A stretch of 64,000 nt of DNA, taken from positions 22,962-86,961 of the forward strand of contig NZ_LAKD02000031.1 of the NCBI RefSeq assembly GCF_000968685.2. Reading direction: 5' to 3'. The translations under genes and the position numbers were made by a program. The notes under the pieces were generated by a model. The model saw only the letters and a program-made list of their open reading frames with translations, searched no databases and was not told where the DNA came from. Origin of the DNA: Streptomyces antioxidans (GTDB lineage: Bacteria; Actinomycetota; Actinomycetes; Streptomycetales; Streptomycetaceae). Below, piece by piece: positions 16,559 to 26,078 of this stretch; within the stretch, counting starts at the first letter, position 1; each line of letters starts with the position of its first letter.

Positions 16559-17295
16559 GAGGGCTCGCCCTCCGCGGACCGCAGGACGTACCCCACCCCG
16601 CGCACGGTGTGCACGAGCCGCGGCTCGCCGCCCGCCTCCGTCTTACGGCGCAGATACATCACGTACACGTCCAGCGAGTTGGACGACGGCTCGAAGTCGA
16701 AGCCCCACACCGCCTTGAGGATCTGCTCACGGGTGAGCACCTGACGGGGGTGGGCCAGGAACATCTCCAGCAGGGTGAACTCGGTCCGGGTCAGCTCCAC
16801 GCGGCGCCCGCCGCGGGCGACCTCGCGGGTCGTCAGGTCCATCCGGAGATCGCCGAAGGCCAGCACATCCCCCTCGGGCGGCGGCGCGCCCTGCTGGGCG
16901 GCGTAGGAGGTGCGGCGCAGCAGGGCGCGGATGCGGGCCAGCAGTTCGTCGAGTTCGAAGGGTTTGACGAGGTAGTCGTCGGCGCCCGCGTCGAGCCCGG
17001 TGACCCGGTCGCCGACCGTGTCCCGCGCGGTGAGCATCAGGATCGGCAGCGTCACCCCGGTGGCGCGCAGCCGCCGCGCGGCGGTCAGCCCGTCCATCCG
17101 GGGCATCAGCACGTCGAGCACGATCAGCTCGGGGTCGTAGGAGCCGACCTTGTCCAGCGCGTCCAGCCCGTCCACGGCGGTCTCGGTCGCGTAGCCCTCG
17201 AAGACGAGGCTGCGCCGCAGGGCTTCCCTGACGGCCGGCTCGTCGTCGACGATCAGGATGCGGGCCGGCTGATCGCCGTGGTCGGCGGGGCTCAT
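16555..17295 (-). CDS. OmpR-family response regulator (CssR/MprA-like)
   Basis: 246 aa. Receiver domain with acidic pair VDDEP, phospho-acceptor in [14 protein letters not shown], and switch Lys in YLVKPFE; a linker ([10 protein letters not shown]); then a winged-helix domain ending [10 protein letters not shown]. Overlaps the downstream kinase gene by 4 bp, so the two are translationally coupled. The protease gene 84 bp upstream on the same strand is its most likely target, as for mycobacterial MprAB-PepD and secretion-stress regulators. Confidence 0.92.
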   Translation of the reverse strand: MSPADHGDQPARILIVDDEPAVREALRRSLVFEGYATETAVDGLDALDKVGSYDPELIVLDVLMPRMDGLTAARRLRATGVTLPILMLTARDTVGDRVTGLDAGADDYLVKPFELDELLARIRALLRRTSYAAQQGAPPPEGDVLAFGDLRMDLTTREVARGGRRVELTRTEFTLLEMFLAHPRQVLTREQILKAVWGFDFEPSSNSLDVYVMYLRRKTEAGGEPRLVHTVRGVGYVLRSAEGEPS

Positions 17296-17379
17296 GGGTC
17301 GGTTCCTTAAACGGTGGCGGTGGGGCGGGGAGGTGGCCGCGGCGGGCTGTGCGGCGCTGCTGCCAGCCTCGCACGTCCC

Positions 17380-18519
17380 TCAGCTGTTGCTGTCGCTTCC
17401 GCCCGCGCGGAGGGAGGCCAGGTCGGACTTGACGGTGTTGACCGGGATCGAGAAGCCGAGGCCGACGCTGCCCGCGCTGCTGGAGCTCTGGCCCGAGGCC
17501 GCGGAGTACATCGCCGAGTTGATGCCGATGACCTGGCCGCTCATGTTGATCAGCGCGCCGCCGGAGTTGCCGGGGTTGAGCGAGGCGTCGGTCTGGATGG
17601 CCTTGTAGGTGGTGGTCGAGGAGCCGACGTCGCCGTTGTACCGGCCGCCGCCGAACTCGAACGGCCACTGTCCGCCGCCGCCCGGCCCCTGACCGTCCTG
17701 CCCCTGCCCCTGGTCCGCGGAGACGGTGACGTCACGGTCGAGCGCGGAGACGATGCCGCTGGTGACGGTGCCGGTAAGGCCCTCCGGCGAGCCGATGGCC
17801 ACGACCTGGTCGCCCACCGTGACCTTGCTGGAGTCGCCGAGGGACGCGGCCTTCAGCCCGCTCGCGCCCTCCACCTTGATCAGGGCGAGGTCCTTCTTGC
17901 TGTCGGTGCCGACGACCGTCGCGGTCTTCTTGCTGCCGTCGCTGAAGGTCACCTTGATCGCGTCGGCGCCGGAGACCACATGGTTATTGGTGATGATCTC
18001 GCCGCCGCTGGTGATGACCACGCCGGAGCCGGTGGACTGGCCGCTGGTGCCGCTGGCGCTGACCTCCACGATGCTGGGGCTGACGGCCGCCGCTACGGCG
18101 GAAACCCCGCTGCGGCTGCTGGAGTTGGCGTTGACCACGGGGGTGGAGACCGTGGTGTCGGACTTCTGGGTGGCGTGGGTGACCAGCGCGGCAGCCCCGC
18201 CGCCCACGAGCGCCGAAACGGCCGCCACGGCCGCGATCAGCGCGACCGGCCGCGAGGCCCGCGCCCTGCGCCGCCCCCCGCTACCGTGCGCCCCCTCACT
18301 CGCGAACGCGCCGCCGTCCTCCCCGGCGCCGCCGCCACTGCCACTGCCACCACTGCCACCGTCACTGCCGCTGCCGTCGCCCGGCCATACGGTGACCCCG
18401 GACGGCGTGGTGACCGGCTGCTGGGGCTGATACGCGGGCGGATCGGGATATCCCGCACCGCCGCCGTACGCGTAGGGATAGGGCTCGTCTGCGCCGCTGC
18501 GGCGTGTGCTGTCCGTCAT
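17380..18519 (-). CDS. Membrane-anchored trypsin-like serine protease (HtrA-like, no PDZ)
   Basis: 379 aa. A Gly/Ser/Tyr/Pro-rich cytoplasmic N-terminus (about 90 residues) leads to one membrane helix (PVALIAAVAAVSALVGGGAAALV), then an extracytoplasmic S1C protease domain with the triad in ITNNHVV (His), DLALIKV (Asp) and NPGNSGGALI (Ser). HtrA/DegP proteases normally carry a C-terminal PDZ domain; here the chain ends about 30 residues after the protease core, at LRAGGSDSNS. Likely role is cleaving misfolded secreted proteins under control of the adjacent two-component system. Confidence 0.9.
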   Translation of the reverse strand: MTDSTRRSGADEPYPYAYGGGAGYPDPPAYQPQQPVTTPSGVTVWPGDGSGSDGGSGGSGSGGGAGEDGGAFASEGAHGSGGRRRARASRPVALIAAVAAVSALVGGGAAALVTHATQKSDTTVSTPVVNANSSSRSGVSAVAAAVSPSIVEVSASGTSGQSTGSGVVITSGGEIITNNHVVSGADAIKVTFSDGSKKTATVVGTDSKKDLALIKVEGASGLKAASLGDSSKVTVGDQVVAIGSPEGLTGTVTSGIVSALDRDVTVSADQGQGQDGQGPGGGGQWPFEFGGGRYNGDVGSSTTTYKAIQTDASLNPGNSGGALINMSGQVIGINSAMYSAASGQSSSSAGSVGLGFSIPVNTVKSDLASLRAGGSDSNS

Positions 18520-18655
18520 GTCTATGACTGTGCGGCCGGAGTATGAGAGTCCTCTGAGGGTCCGCTGAGAACCCCACCAGAAGTCGGTATGCCCGACATA
18601 AGGTCCCCCACGGGGCCGGGCCGCAGGGCCCGACCCGGGCCAGCGGCGCGAAGCG

Positions 18656-19678
18656 CTATGCGCAGCCGCAGGAGTGGCGGACCACCAGGGCCGACGGGAA
18701 CTGCTTGAGCCGTTCGCGGCGGGAGCTGGCGAGGCGTACGCCGTCGTCCAGGACGAGGTCGACCGCGGCGCGCGCCATCGCGGGGCGGTCGGAGCCGACC
18801 GTGGTCAGCGGGGGGTCGGTGAGATGGGCTTCCTTCACATCGTCGAAACCGGCCACCGCCAGCTCCCCGGGGACATCGAGCCGCAGCTCACGCGCCGCCC
18901 GCAGCACCCCGAACGCCTGGTCGTCGGTGGCGCAGAAGATGGCCGGGGGCCGGTCGGGACCGGCGAGCAGTTCGAGGGCGACCTTGTAGGCGTCGTACCG
19001 GTTGTAAGGGGCCTGGAAGAGCCGCCCGTCCGTCGGCCGCCCCGCCTCGTGCATCGCGCGGCGCCAGCCCTCCACATGGTCGGTGACCGGGTCGCCGACG
19101 GTCGGGGTTATCTCGGTGCCGCCGAGGCAGGCCACGTAGTCATAGCCGTGCTCGAGCAGATGCCGGACCGCGAGCTGCGCGCCCCCGATGTCGTCCAGCA
19201 CCACCGCCACGTCGTCGATCGCCTCGGGGCGCTCGTGCAGCAGCACCACCCGGGCGTCCCACGCCTCGATCTCCGCCGCCGCGTTCTCGCTCGGGCCCTG
19301 GCTGATGAGGATCAGCCCGGACACCCGCATCCCCAGGAAGGCGCGCAGATAGTGCACCTCGCGCTCGTCCAGGTAGTCCGAGTTGCCGACCAGCACCATC
19401 TTTCCGCGCTCGGCGGCCGCCTGCTCGACGGCGTGCGCCATCTCCGCGAAGAACGGCTGCCGGGCGTCCGGGACGATCAGCCCTATGAGATCGGTCCGGC
19501 GGCTCGCCATCGCCTGCGCGACCCGGTCCGGCCGGTAGCCGAGCTCCTTGATCGCGGCGAGCACCCGCTCGCGCGTGGCCGGGGCGACCGGCCGGGGTCC
19601 GTTATTGATGACATAGCTGACGACCGCGGTCGACGTTCCCGCAAGCCTTGCCACATCATCCCGCGTCACCTTGGCCAC
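18656..19678 (-). CDS. LacI-family transcriptional regulator
   Basis: 340 aa. N-terminal LacI helix-turn-helix and hinge ([40 protein letters not shown]) and a periplasmic-binding-protein-like sensor ([57 protein letters not shown]). It would bind a palindromic operator and respond to a sugar or nucleoside. No sugar transporter or glycosidase is adjacent, so its targets lie elsewhere or it regulates itself. Corresponds in order to SCO4158. Confidence 0.9.
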   Translation of the reverse strand: MAKVTRDDVARLAGTSTAVVSYVINNGPRPVAPATRERVLAAIKELGYRPDRVAQAMASRRTDLIGLIVPDARQPFFAEMAHAVEQAAAERGKMVLVGNSDYLDEREVHYLRAFLGMRVSGLILISQGPSENAAAEIEAWDARVVLLHERPEAIDDVAVVLDDIGGAQLAVRHLLEHGYDYVACLGGTEITPTVGDPVTDHVEGWRRAMHEAGRPTDGRLFQAPYNRYDAYKVALELLAGPDRPPAIFCATDDQAFGVLRAARELRLDVPGELAVAGFDDVKEAHLTDPPLTTVGSDRPAMARAAVDLVLDDGVRLASSRRERLKQFPSALVVRHSCGCA

Positions 19679-19689
19679 GCGCGAAGTCT

Positions 19690-19775
19690 ACGCGGGTCCA
19701 GCTAGCTATTGGCCGGTCGTGCGTGGGCCTGGCTATCGGCCGGTCGTACGGCTAACTGTTGGCCGGTCGCGCGGC
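19690..19775. repeat. Degenerate tandem repeat running through the 3' end of glnR
   Basis: Three imperfect copies of a unit containing GGCCGGTCG with similar flanks (around 19710, 19738 and 19763). The third copy encodes the last residues RPANS of GlnR; the other two lie after its stop codon. It looks like repeat expansion at the end of the gene. Confidence 0.65.
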
Positions 19776-20651
19776 AGCCGCCCTCGACGCGGCGCCCAGC
19801 GCGCCGTCGGGGCGCCCGCCCCGTGCCGCACCGCCCGTTCCGGTGTCCCGGGCAACGCCACCCGCTCCGGCGTCCCGCTCCCGCGCGGCACCGCCCGCAC
19901 TGGCGTCCCGTGCGGCGCCGCCCGGCCCGGCGTCCCGCGCCGCGGCCTTGGCCCGGGCCTCCTCCGCGGCGCGCTCGACCTTCTCCGGCGCGACGAAGCG
20001 GTAGCCCACGTTCCGCACCGTGCCGATCAGGGACTCGTGCTCCGGGCCCAGCTTGGCGCGCAGCCGCCGGACGTGGACGTCCACGGTGCGGGTGCCGCCG
20101 AAGTAGTCATAGCCCCAGACCTCCTGGAGCAGCTGCGCCCGGGTGAAGACCCGGCCGGGGTGCTGGGCGAGGTACTTCAGCAGCTCGAACTCCTTGAAGG
20201 TGAGATCGAGCACACGCCCCTTGAGCTTGGCGCTGTAGGTGGCCTCATCGACCGACAGATCGCCGTTGCGGATCTCCATCGGGCTGTCGTCGGTGGTGAT
20301 CTGCTGGCGGCCCGTGGCCAGCCGCAGCCGGGCCTCGACCTCCGCCGGGCCCGCGGTGTCCAGCAGGACGTCGTCCACGCCCCAGTCGGCGGTGACGGCG
20401 GCGAGCCCGCCCTCGGTCACCACCAGGATCAGCGGACAGCCGGGACCGGTGGACCGCAGCAGCTGGCACAGGCTGCGCACCTGCGGCAGATCACGGCGGC
20501 CGTCGATCAGGATGACGTCGGCGCCCGGGGTGTCCACCAGGGCGGGGCCTTCGGCGGGGGCCACCCGCACGCTGTGCAGCAGCAGGCCGAGGGCGGGGAG
20601 CACCTCCGTCGAGGGCTGGAGTGCGTTGGTCAGCAGCAGCAGGGAACTCAT
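19752..20651 (-). CDS. glnR: GlnR, global nitrogen response regulator
   Basis: 299 aa. Atypical OmpR-type receiver ([36 protein letters not shown]) lacking the usual acidic cluster, then a winged-helix domain ([30 protein letters not shown]). GlnR is an orphan dimer that controls glnA, amtB, nitrite reduction and other nitrogen genes in actinobacteria. Position next to the LacI and protease genes matches SCO4159. The last 75 residues are an unusual Ala/Gly/Arg repeat tract (several GGAARD-like copies), making it about 30 residues longer than the S. coelicolor protein as I recall it. Confidence 0.93.
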   Translation of the reverse strand: MSSLLLLTNALQPSTEVLPALGLLLHSVRVAPAEGPALVDTPGADVILIDGRRDLPQVRSLCQLLRSTGPGCPLILVVTEGGLAAVTADWGVDDVLLDTAGPAEVEARLRLATGRQQITTDDSPMEIRNGDLSVDEATYSAKLKGRVLDLTFKEFELLKYLAQHPGRVFTRAQLLQEVWGYDYFGGTRTVDVHVRRLRAKLGPEHESLIGTVRNVGYRFVAPEKVERAAEEARAKAAARDAGPGGAARDASAGGAARERDAGAGGVARDTGTGGAARGGRPDGALGAASRAAAARPANS

Positions 20652-20905
20652 CGTCCATCACCTGCCCAGGCCGTCTTCTCGAGGTTGTGCACGCTTCGCT
20701 CGCCCATTACGTCGGTTCCTCCTCGGTCCCTTGCGAGAGGGGCACCTCCCGGGCCGTGCCCGGGGGAGTCTGCGGCTACTACTTCGTACGGTCACGCTCC
20801 GCGCCCTTGGAGCGACGGTGCGCTCAAACGCGCACCCCGCCCCGAAAGCACAAAAGGACCCGGGGGCGACGTTGCCCGGATCCTCTTCACGACAGAATAA
20901 CCCAC

Positions 20906-21865
20906 ATGACATGTGCCCGAGAGGCTGAATCCGCTCCCCGTTGTCCTTCCACGGCCGCCGCGGGGGAGCAACGGGCCACGCTCCTGACCGATGACGGGGT
21001 CTCGATCGAGGCGCGCTACGAGCCTTCCCCGGTCTCCGGCACCGAACCCTCCGACCAGGTCGCGCTGGTGGTCGGACACGGTTTCTCCGGCGCCCTGGAG
21101 CGCCCCGCGCTGCGGCGGGTGGCCTCGGCGTTCCGCCAGCGCACAGCCGTGATCACGTTCTCGTTCCGGGGCCATGGGCGGTCCGGCGGACGGTCCACGG
21201 TCGGCGATCGCGAGGTGCTGGACCTGACCGCCGCGGTGCGCTGGGCACGCGGGCTCGGGCATCGGCGGGTCGCCACGGTCGGCTTCTCGATGGGCGGGTC
21301 GGTGGTGGTCCGGCAGGCGGCGCTGTGCGGGAAGACCGATGAAATCCAGCCGTTGCACGGCGTACACCAGGGGGAGCGCACAGGGCGCTCACCGGGGCGC
21401 ACGGTCGGCGCACCCGGGCCCCTCGGGGCGGCCCGCGGGTCCGCCGGATGGGCCGATGGCGCGGCGCCCGATGCCGTCGTCGCCGTGAGCTCACCCGCCC
21501 GCTGGTACTACCGCGGCACCGCGCCCATGCGGCGGCTCCACTGGGCGATCACCCGGCCGACGGGGCGGCTGGTCTCCCGCTACGGGCTGCGCACCCGCGT
21601 CGACCCCGGCGGCTGGGTCGTCGATCCGCTGTCCCCGGTGGCCGCGGCGCCGCTGATCGCGCCGACGCCGCTGCTGATCGTGCACGGCGACCGGGATCCG
21701 TACTTTCCGCTGGACCATCCGCGGATGCTGGCGTCGGCGGCGGACCCGGCCGCCTCGGAGCTGTGGATCGAACCGGGCTACGGCCACGCCGAGACCGCCG
21801 CCTCCCCCGAGCTGCTGAGCCGCATCGCCGACTGGGCCGCGGCCCACGCCGCTGCCCACGCCTGA
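20906..21865 (+). CDS. Alpha/beta-hydrolase family protein
   Basis: 319 aa from ATG 20906; the frame is open further upstream but that overlaps the glnR promoter. Oxyanion region LVVGHGFSGALE, nucleophile elbow GFSMGGS, acid in HGDRDPYFP and catalytic His in GYGHAET are all visible. A non-conserved insertion of about 45 residues (KTDEIQPLHG to GWADGAAPD) lies between the elbow and the next strand. CAGAAT at 20894-20899, 6 nt from the start, suggests a leaderless transcript. Substrate unknown; divergent from glnR. Confidence 0.85.
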   Translation: MTCAREAESAPRCPSTAAAGEQRATLLTDDGVSIEARYEPSPVSGTEPSDQVALVVGHGFSGALERPALRRVASAFRQRTAVITFSFRGHGRSGGRSTVGDREVLDLTAAVRWARGLGHRRVATVGFSMGGSVVVRQAALCGKTDEIQPLHGVHQGERTGRSPGRTVGAPGPLGAARGSAGWADGAAPDAVVAVSSPARWYYRGTAPMRRLHWAITRPTGRLVSRYGLRTRVDPGGWVVDPLSPVAAAPLIAPTPLLIVHGDRDPYFPLDHPRMLASAADPAASELWIEPGYGHAETAASPELLSRIADWAAAHAAAHA

Positions 21866-21942
21866 CCCGTGCCGGGGCGGCCGTCCACGCGGTCCCCGGC
21901 GGTCGCCTATTCGGTTTCCGTCACTTATTCGGTTTCCGCCAG

Positions 21943-23904
21943 CTATTCGGTTTCCGCCACCGGCTCGGCGAACTGGGACGCGTAGAGCCGCGCGTACGCA
22001 CCCCCGGCCGCGAGCAGCGCGTCGTGCGAGCCCTGCTCCACGATCCGCCCCGACTCCATCACCAGGATCACGTCCGCGTCCCTGATGGTCGACAGCCGGT
22101 GGGCGATCACGAAGCTCGTACGGCCGCTGCGCAGCGAGGCCATCGCCCGCTGGATGAGGACTTCAGTACGGGTGTCGACCGAGCTGGTGGCCTCGTCCAG
22201 CACCAGGATCGAGGGCTCGGAGAGGAACGCCCGGGCGATCGTGATCAGCTGCTTCTCACCGGCGCTGACATTGGAGCCCTCTTCGTCGATCACCGTGTCG
22301 TAGCCGTCCGGCAGCATCCGTACGAAGCGGTCCACATAGGTGGCCTTCGCCGCCGCCACGATCCGCTCGGAGCTCGCCCCCTCCGCGCCGTACGCGATGT
22401 TCTCGGCGATCGTGCCGCCGAACAGCCAGGTGTCCTGGAGCACCATCCCGATGTGGGAGCGCAGCTCCTCCCGTGACATCTCGGCGACGTCCACCCCGTC
22501 CAGCGTGATCCGCCCGCCGTTGACCTCGTAGAACCGCATCAGCAGATTGACCAGGGTGGTCTTCCCGGCGCCGGTCGGTCCGACGATGGCCACGGTCTGG
22601 CCCGGCCGCACCGACAGCGAAAGACCGTCGATGAGCGGCGTCTCCGGCTGGTAGCGGAAGGAGACGTCCTCGAACGCGACCTGCCCGCCGCGCACCGCCT
22701 CCGGCCGCCCCGCCTCCACCGGCTCGGCGCTCTGCTCCGGCGCGTCCAGCAGCTCGAAGACCCGCTCGGCGGAGGCCACCCCCGACTGCACCAGGTTGGC
22801 CATGGACGCCACCTGGGTGAGCGGCTGGCTGAACTGCCGGGAGTACTGGACGAACGCCTGGACATCGCCGATCGACAGCGCGCCGGAGGCCACCCGGAGC
22901 CCGCCGACCACGGCCACCAGCACATAGTTGAGGTTGCCGATGAACATCATCGACGGCTGGATCAGGCCGGAGATGAACTGGGCCCGGAAGCCCGCCCCGT
23001 AGAGCTTGTCGTTCTGCTCCCGGAAGGCTTGCGCGGACTCCTTCTCCCGTCCGAAGACCTTCACCAGCGCATGGCCGGTGTACATCTCCTCGATATGGGC
23101 GTTGAGCTTGCCCGTGGTCTTCCACTGGGCGACGAACTGCGGCTGGGCGCGCTTGCCTATGCGCGTGGTCACCCACACCGAGACCGGGACGGTGATCAGC
23201 GCCACCAGCGCCAGCAGCGGAGAGATCCAGAACATCATCGACAGCACGCCCACGATCGTCAGCAGCGAGGCCATGATCTGGCTGAGGGTCTGCTGCAGCG
23301 TCTGCTGGACGTTGTCGATGTCGTTGGTGGCGCGGGAGAGCACATCGCCGCGCGACTGCTTGTCGAAGTACGACAGCGGCAGCCGTGCCAGCTTGTGCTC
23401 CACGTCCTCACGCAGCCGGAAGACCGTGCGCTGGACGACGAGCGTCGCCACCCGCGCCTGGACCAGGCCCAGGAGCGAGGCGGCCAGATACAGCGCCGTG
23501 ACCCACAGCAGCACACCGCCGACCGCGTGGAAGTCGATGCCCTGGCCCGGCGTGACGTCCATCGAGGCGACCATGTCGGCGACCGTGCCCCGGCCCTCGT
23601 CGCGCAGCGACTGGACGGCCTGCTCCTTGCTGACGCCGTCGGGCAGCTGCCGTCCGACGATGCCCGAGAAGATCAGGTCGGTGGCCTCGCCGAGGATCTT
23701 CGGACCCGCCACCGTGAGCCCGGTGCTGACCGTGCACAGTGCGAGCACCAGCAGGACGGTCCCGCGCTCGGGGCGGAGCCGGGCCAGCAGCCGGCGGCCG
23801 GAGCCGCGGAAGTCCATGGACCGCTCGGTGGGCTGCCCGCCCAGGAAGCGGGCGGGACCGGCGGCGGGCGCCGGCCCCCTGCGGGGCGCGGTGGGGCCGC
23901 TCAT
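21943..23904 (-). CDS. ABC exporter half-transporter B (permease-ATPase fusion)
   Basis: 653 aa from ATG 23904 (GGAGG upstream). About six membrane helices form the N-terminal exporter domain (including RATNDIDNVQQTLQQTLSQ), followed by an ATPase with Walker A VGPTGAGKTTL, signature VSAGEKQ and Walker B SILVLDEATSSVD. The signature serine-alanine form (SAGEK) differs from the canonical SGGQ in its partner. It follows the other half-transporter gene 34 bp upstream, so the two likely make a heterodimeric exporter of drugs or lipids. Between them lies a duplicated start region with a 13-codon mini-ORF. Confidence 0.92.
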   Translation of the reverse strand: MSGPTAPRRGPAPAAGPARFLGGQPTERSMDFRGSGRRLLARLRPERGTVLLVLALCTVSTGLTVAGPKILGEATDLIFSGIVGRQLPDGVSKEQAVQSLRDEGRGTVADMVASMDVTPGQGIDFHAVGGVLLWVTALYLAASLLGLVQARVATLVVQRTVFRLREDVEHKLARLPLSYFDKQSRGDVLSRATNDIDNVQQTLQQTLSQIMASLLTIVGVLSMMFWISPLLALVALITVPVSVWVTTRIGKRAQPQFVAQWKTTGKLNAHIEEMYTGHALVKVFGREKESAQAFREQNDKLYGAGFRAQFISGLIQPSMMFIGNLNYVLVAVVGGLRVASGALSIGDVQAFVQYSRQFSQPLTQVASMANLVQSGVASAERVFELLDAPEQSAEPVEAGRPEAVRGGQVAFEDVSFRYQPETPLIDGLSLSVRPGQTVAIVGPTGAGKTTLVNLLMRFYEVNGGRITLDGVDVAEMSREELRSHIGMVLQDTWLFGGTIAENIAYGAEGASSERIVAAAKATYVDRFVRMLPDGYDTVIDEEGSNVSAGEKQLITIARAFLSEPSILVLDEATSSVDTRTEVLIQRAMASLRSGRTSFVIAHRLSTIRDADVILVMESGRIVEQGSHDALLAAGGAYARLYASQFAEPVAETE

Positions 23905-23942
23905 GCGGCCTCCTCCTCGCGGGGCGCCGTGGGGCCGCTCAT
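23901..23942 (-). CDS. 13-codon mini-ORF from a duplicated start region
   Basis: ATG 23942 reads MSGPTAPREEEAA and stops at 23901. Its ATG overlaps the stop of the upstream ABC gene (ATGA), and its own TGA overlaps the ATG of the downstream ABC gene (ATGA). The 38-bp duplicated unit carries both a GGAGGAGG ribosome-binding site and the first eight codons of the downstream gene. Whether it is translated is unknown, but the coupling signals are complete. Confidence 0.6.
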   Translation of the reverse strand: MSGPTAPREEEAA

Positions 23943-25681
23943 GCCGCCTCCTCCTCGGTGAGCTGGGACAGCACGATCTCGCGATAGGTCTCATTGGCGG
24001 CCATCAGCTCACCGTGGGTACCGGCGCCGACGATCCGCCCCGCGTCGAGGACCACGATCAGATCGGCGCCGCGGATGGTGGACACCCGCTGGGCGACGAT
24101 GACGACCGTCGCGTTGTCCGTCTCGTCCGCGAGCGCCGCCCGCAGCCGGGCGTCGGTGGCGTAGTCGAGCGCGGAGAAGGAGTCGTCGAAGAGGTAGACG
24201 GACGGCCTGCGGACCAGGGCGCGGGCGATCGCCAGCCGCTGCCGCTGGCCGCCGGACACATTGGTCCCGCCCTGGGCGATCGGGGCGTCCAGACCGCCCT
24301 CCATGGCCGCCACGAACTCCCGTGCCTGGGCGGTCTCCAGGGCCCGCCACAGCTCCTCGTCGGTGGCCTCTGGGTCGCCGTACCGCAGGTTCGAGGCGAC
24401 GGTACCGGCGAAGAGGTACGGCTTCTGCGGCACCAGCCCGATGGTCCGGGTCATCGCCTCGGGGTCGAGGTCGCGCACATCCACCCCGTCGAGGTGGACG
24501 CTGCCGTCGGTCGCGTCGAACAGCCGCGGCACCAGCCCGAGCAGGGTCGACTTGCCGCTGCCGGTGGAGCCGATGACGGCGGTGGTCCGGCCGGGGCGGG
24601 CGGTCAGTGAGATGTCGCGCAGCACGGGCGCGTCGGCGCCGGGGTAGCGGAACTCCACGCCCCGCAGCTCCAGCAGCCCCCGTCCGGCGTCGGCGGGCGT
24701 GGGCGTGACGGGCACCAGCGGCGGTACGACACTGGTCCCGGTGTCCAGCACCTCCTGGATCCGCTCGGCGCACACCTCGGCCCTCGGCACCATCATGAAC
24801 ATGAAGGTGGCCATCATCACCGAGGACAGGATCTGCATCAGATAGCTGAGGAACGCGGTCAGCGCGCCGATCTGCATCCCGCCGCTGTCGATGCGGTGTC
24901 CGCCGAACCAGACGACGGCCACGCTGGAGACGTTCACCACCAGCATCACGGACGGGAACATCAGCGACATCAGCCGCCCGGCGCGCAGCGAGACGTCCAT
25001 CAGGTCGGTGTTGGCGGTGGTGAAGCGGTCGCGCTCATGGGTGTCGCGGACGAAGGCGCGGATGACCCGGATCCCGGTGATCTGCTCGCGCAGCACCCGG
25101 TTGACGGTGTCGATGCGCCGCTGGACGTGGCGGAACAGGGGCCGCATCCGGCTGGCGACGAGCGTCACCACGAGGCCCAGGGCCGGAATGATGAGCAGGA
25201 GCAGCCCGGACAGCGGCACGTCCTCCCTGAGCGCCATGACGACACCGCCGACGCACATGATCGGCGCCGACGCCATCAGCGTGAAGGCCATCAGGCACAG
25301 CATCTGCACCTGCTGGACGTCGTTGGTGGTGCGGGTGATCAGGGACGGCGCGCCGAAGTGGCCCATCTCCCGGGCGGAGAAGGACTGCACCCGGTCGAAG
25401 ACGGCGGCGCGCACATCGCGGCCGAGCGCCATGGCGGTGCGGGCGCCGAAGTAGACGGCTCCCGCGGCGCACACGATCTGGACAAGGGTGATGGCGATCA
25501 TCACTCCGCCGACCCGGAGGATGTAGCCGGTGTCCCCCTTCACCACTCCGTTGTCGATGATGTCCGCGTTCAGCGCGGGCAGGTAGAGCGTGGCGAGGGT
25601 CTGTACCAGCTGCAGTAAGACGATCAGCGTGATCGTTCGGGTATAGGGCCTCAGATACGCCCGTATCAGTCGTACCAGCAC
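23939..25681 (-). CDS. ABC exporter half-transporter A (permease-ATPase fusion)
   Basis: 580 aa, GTG start at 25681. Six membrane helices, then an ATPase with Walker A IGSTGSGKSTL, Q-loop LVPQKPYLF, signature VSGGQRQRLAIARAL and Walker B VYLFDDSFSALD; the residue after Walker B is Asp-Ser rather than Asp-Glu, so this site may be the degenerate one of a heterodimer. TAAGGT 7 nt before the start suggests a leaderless transcript. First gene of the two-gene exporter operon. Confidence 0.92.
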   Translation of the reverse strand: MLVRLIRAYLRPYTRTITLIVLLQLVQTLATLYLPALNADIIDNGVVKGDTGYILRVGGVMIAITLVQIVCAAGAVYFGARTAMALGRDVRAAVFDRVQSFSAREMGHFGAPSLITRTTNDVQQVQMLCLMAFTLMASAPIMCVGGVVMALREDVPLSGLLLLIIPALGLVVTLVASRMRPLFRHVQRRIDTVNRVLREQITGIRVIRAFVRDTHERDRFTTANTDLMDVSLRAGRLMSLMFPSVMLVVNVSSVAVVWFGGHRIDSGGMQIGALTAFLSYLMQILSSVMMATFMFMMVPRAEVCAERIQEVLDTGTSVVPPLVPVTPTPADAGRGLLELRGVEFRYPGADAPVLRDISLTARPGRTTAVIGSTGSGKSTLLGLVPRLFDATDGSVHLDGVDVRDLDPEAMTRTIGLVPQKPYLFAGTVASNLRYGDPEATDEELWRALETAQAREFVAAMEGGLDAPIAQGGTNVSGGQRQRLAIARALVRRPSVYLFDDSFSALDYATDARLRAALADETDNATVVIVAQRVSTIRGADLIVVLDAGRIVGAGTHGELMAANETYREIVLSQLTEEEAA

Positions 25682-25802
25682 ACGGAAACCTTAGGTGACT
25701 CCCGTCTCGAACCGGCCGTATCTTCGACGAACCGCGTGTGGTCCCGGGCTCGGTCCCGCACCCGTCATCATGGAGGCGGCAGATGACGGGAAAGGGATCG
25801 CG

Positions 25803-26078
25803 ATGGCGATGATGAGCACGCCCGCCGGGACCATCCGGTACTGGGCCGCGGCCCGCGCGGCGGCCGGCACCGCGGAGGAGCCGTACACCGCGTGGACGCT
25901 GGCGGAGGCGCTCGACGTGGCCCGGCAGCGGCACACCGCGCGGCCGGAGTTCGCGCGGGTCCTGCTGCGCTGTTCGTTCCTGGTCGACGGAACTCCGGTC
26001 GGCACCCGTGACCACAAGACGATCCAACTCGCCGAGGGCGGCACGGTCGAGGTGCTCCCGCCGTTCGCAGGAGGGTGA
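25803..26078 (+). CDS. MoaD/ThiS-family ubiquitin-like sulfur carrier
   Basis: 91 aa from ATG 25803 (AGGGA upstream; in-frame ATGs at 25809 and 25812). A beta-grasp fold ending in the hallmark Gly-Gly (VLPPFAGG), which is adenylated and thiocarboxylated in this family. MoaD donates sulfur to molybdopterin, ThiS to thiazole; no moaE or thiG is near, so the pathway cannot be told. The next gene starts in its stop codon (GTGA). Confidence 0.82.
   Translation: MAMMSTPAGTIRYWAAARAAAGTAEEPYTAWTLAEALDVARQRHTARPEFARVLLRCSFLVDGTPVGTRDHKTIQLAEGGTVEVLPPFAGG

Noticed and set aside
19671..20900. Plus-strand frame of 409 codons over glnR
   Set aside because: Shadow of glnR; composition Arg/Gly/Pro/Gln with no family motif.
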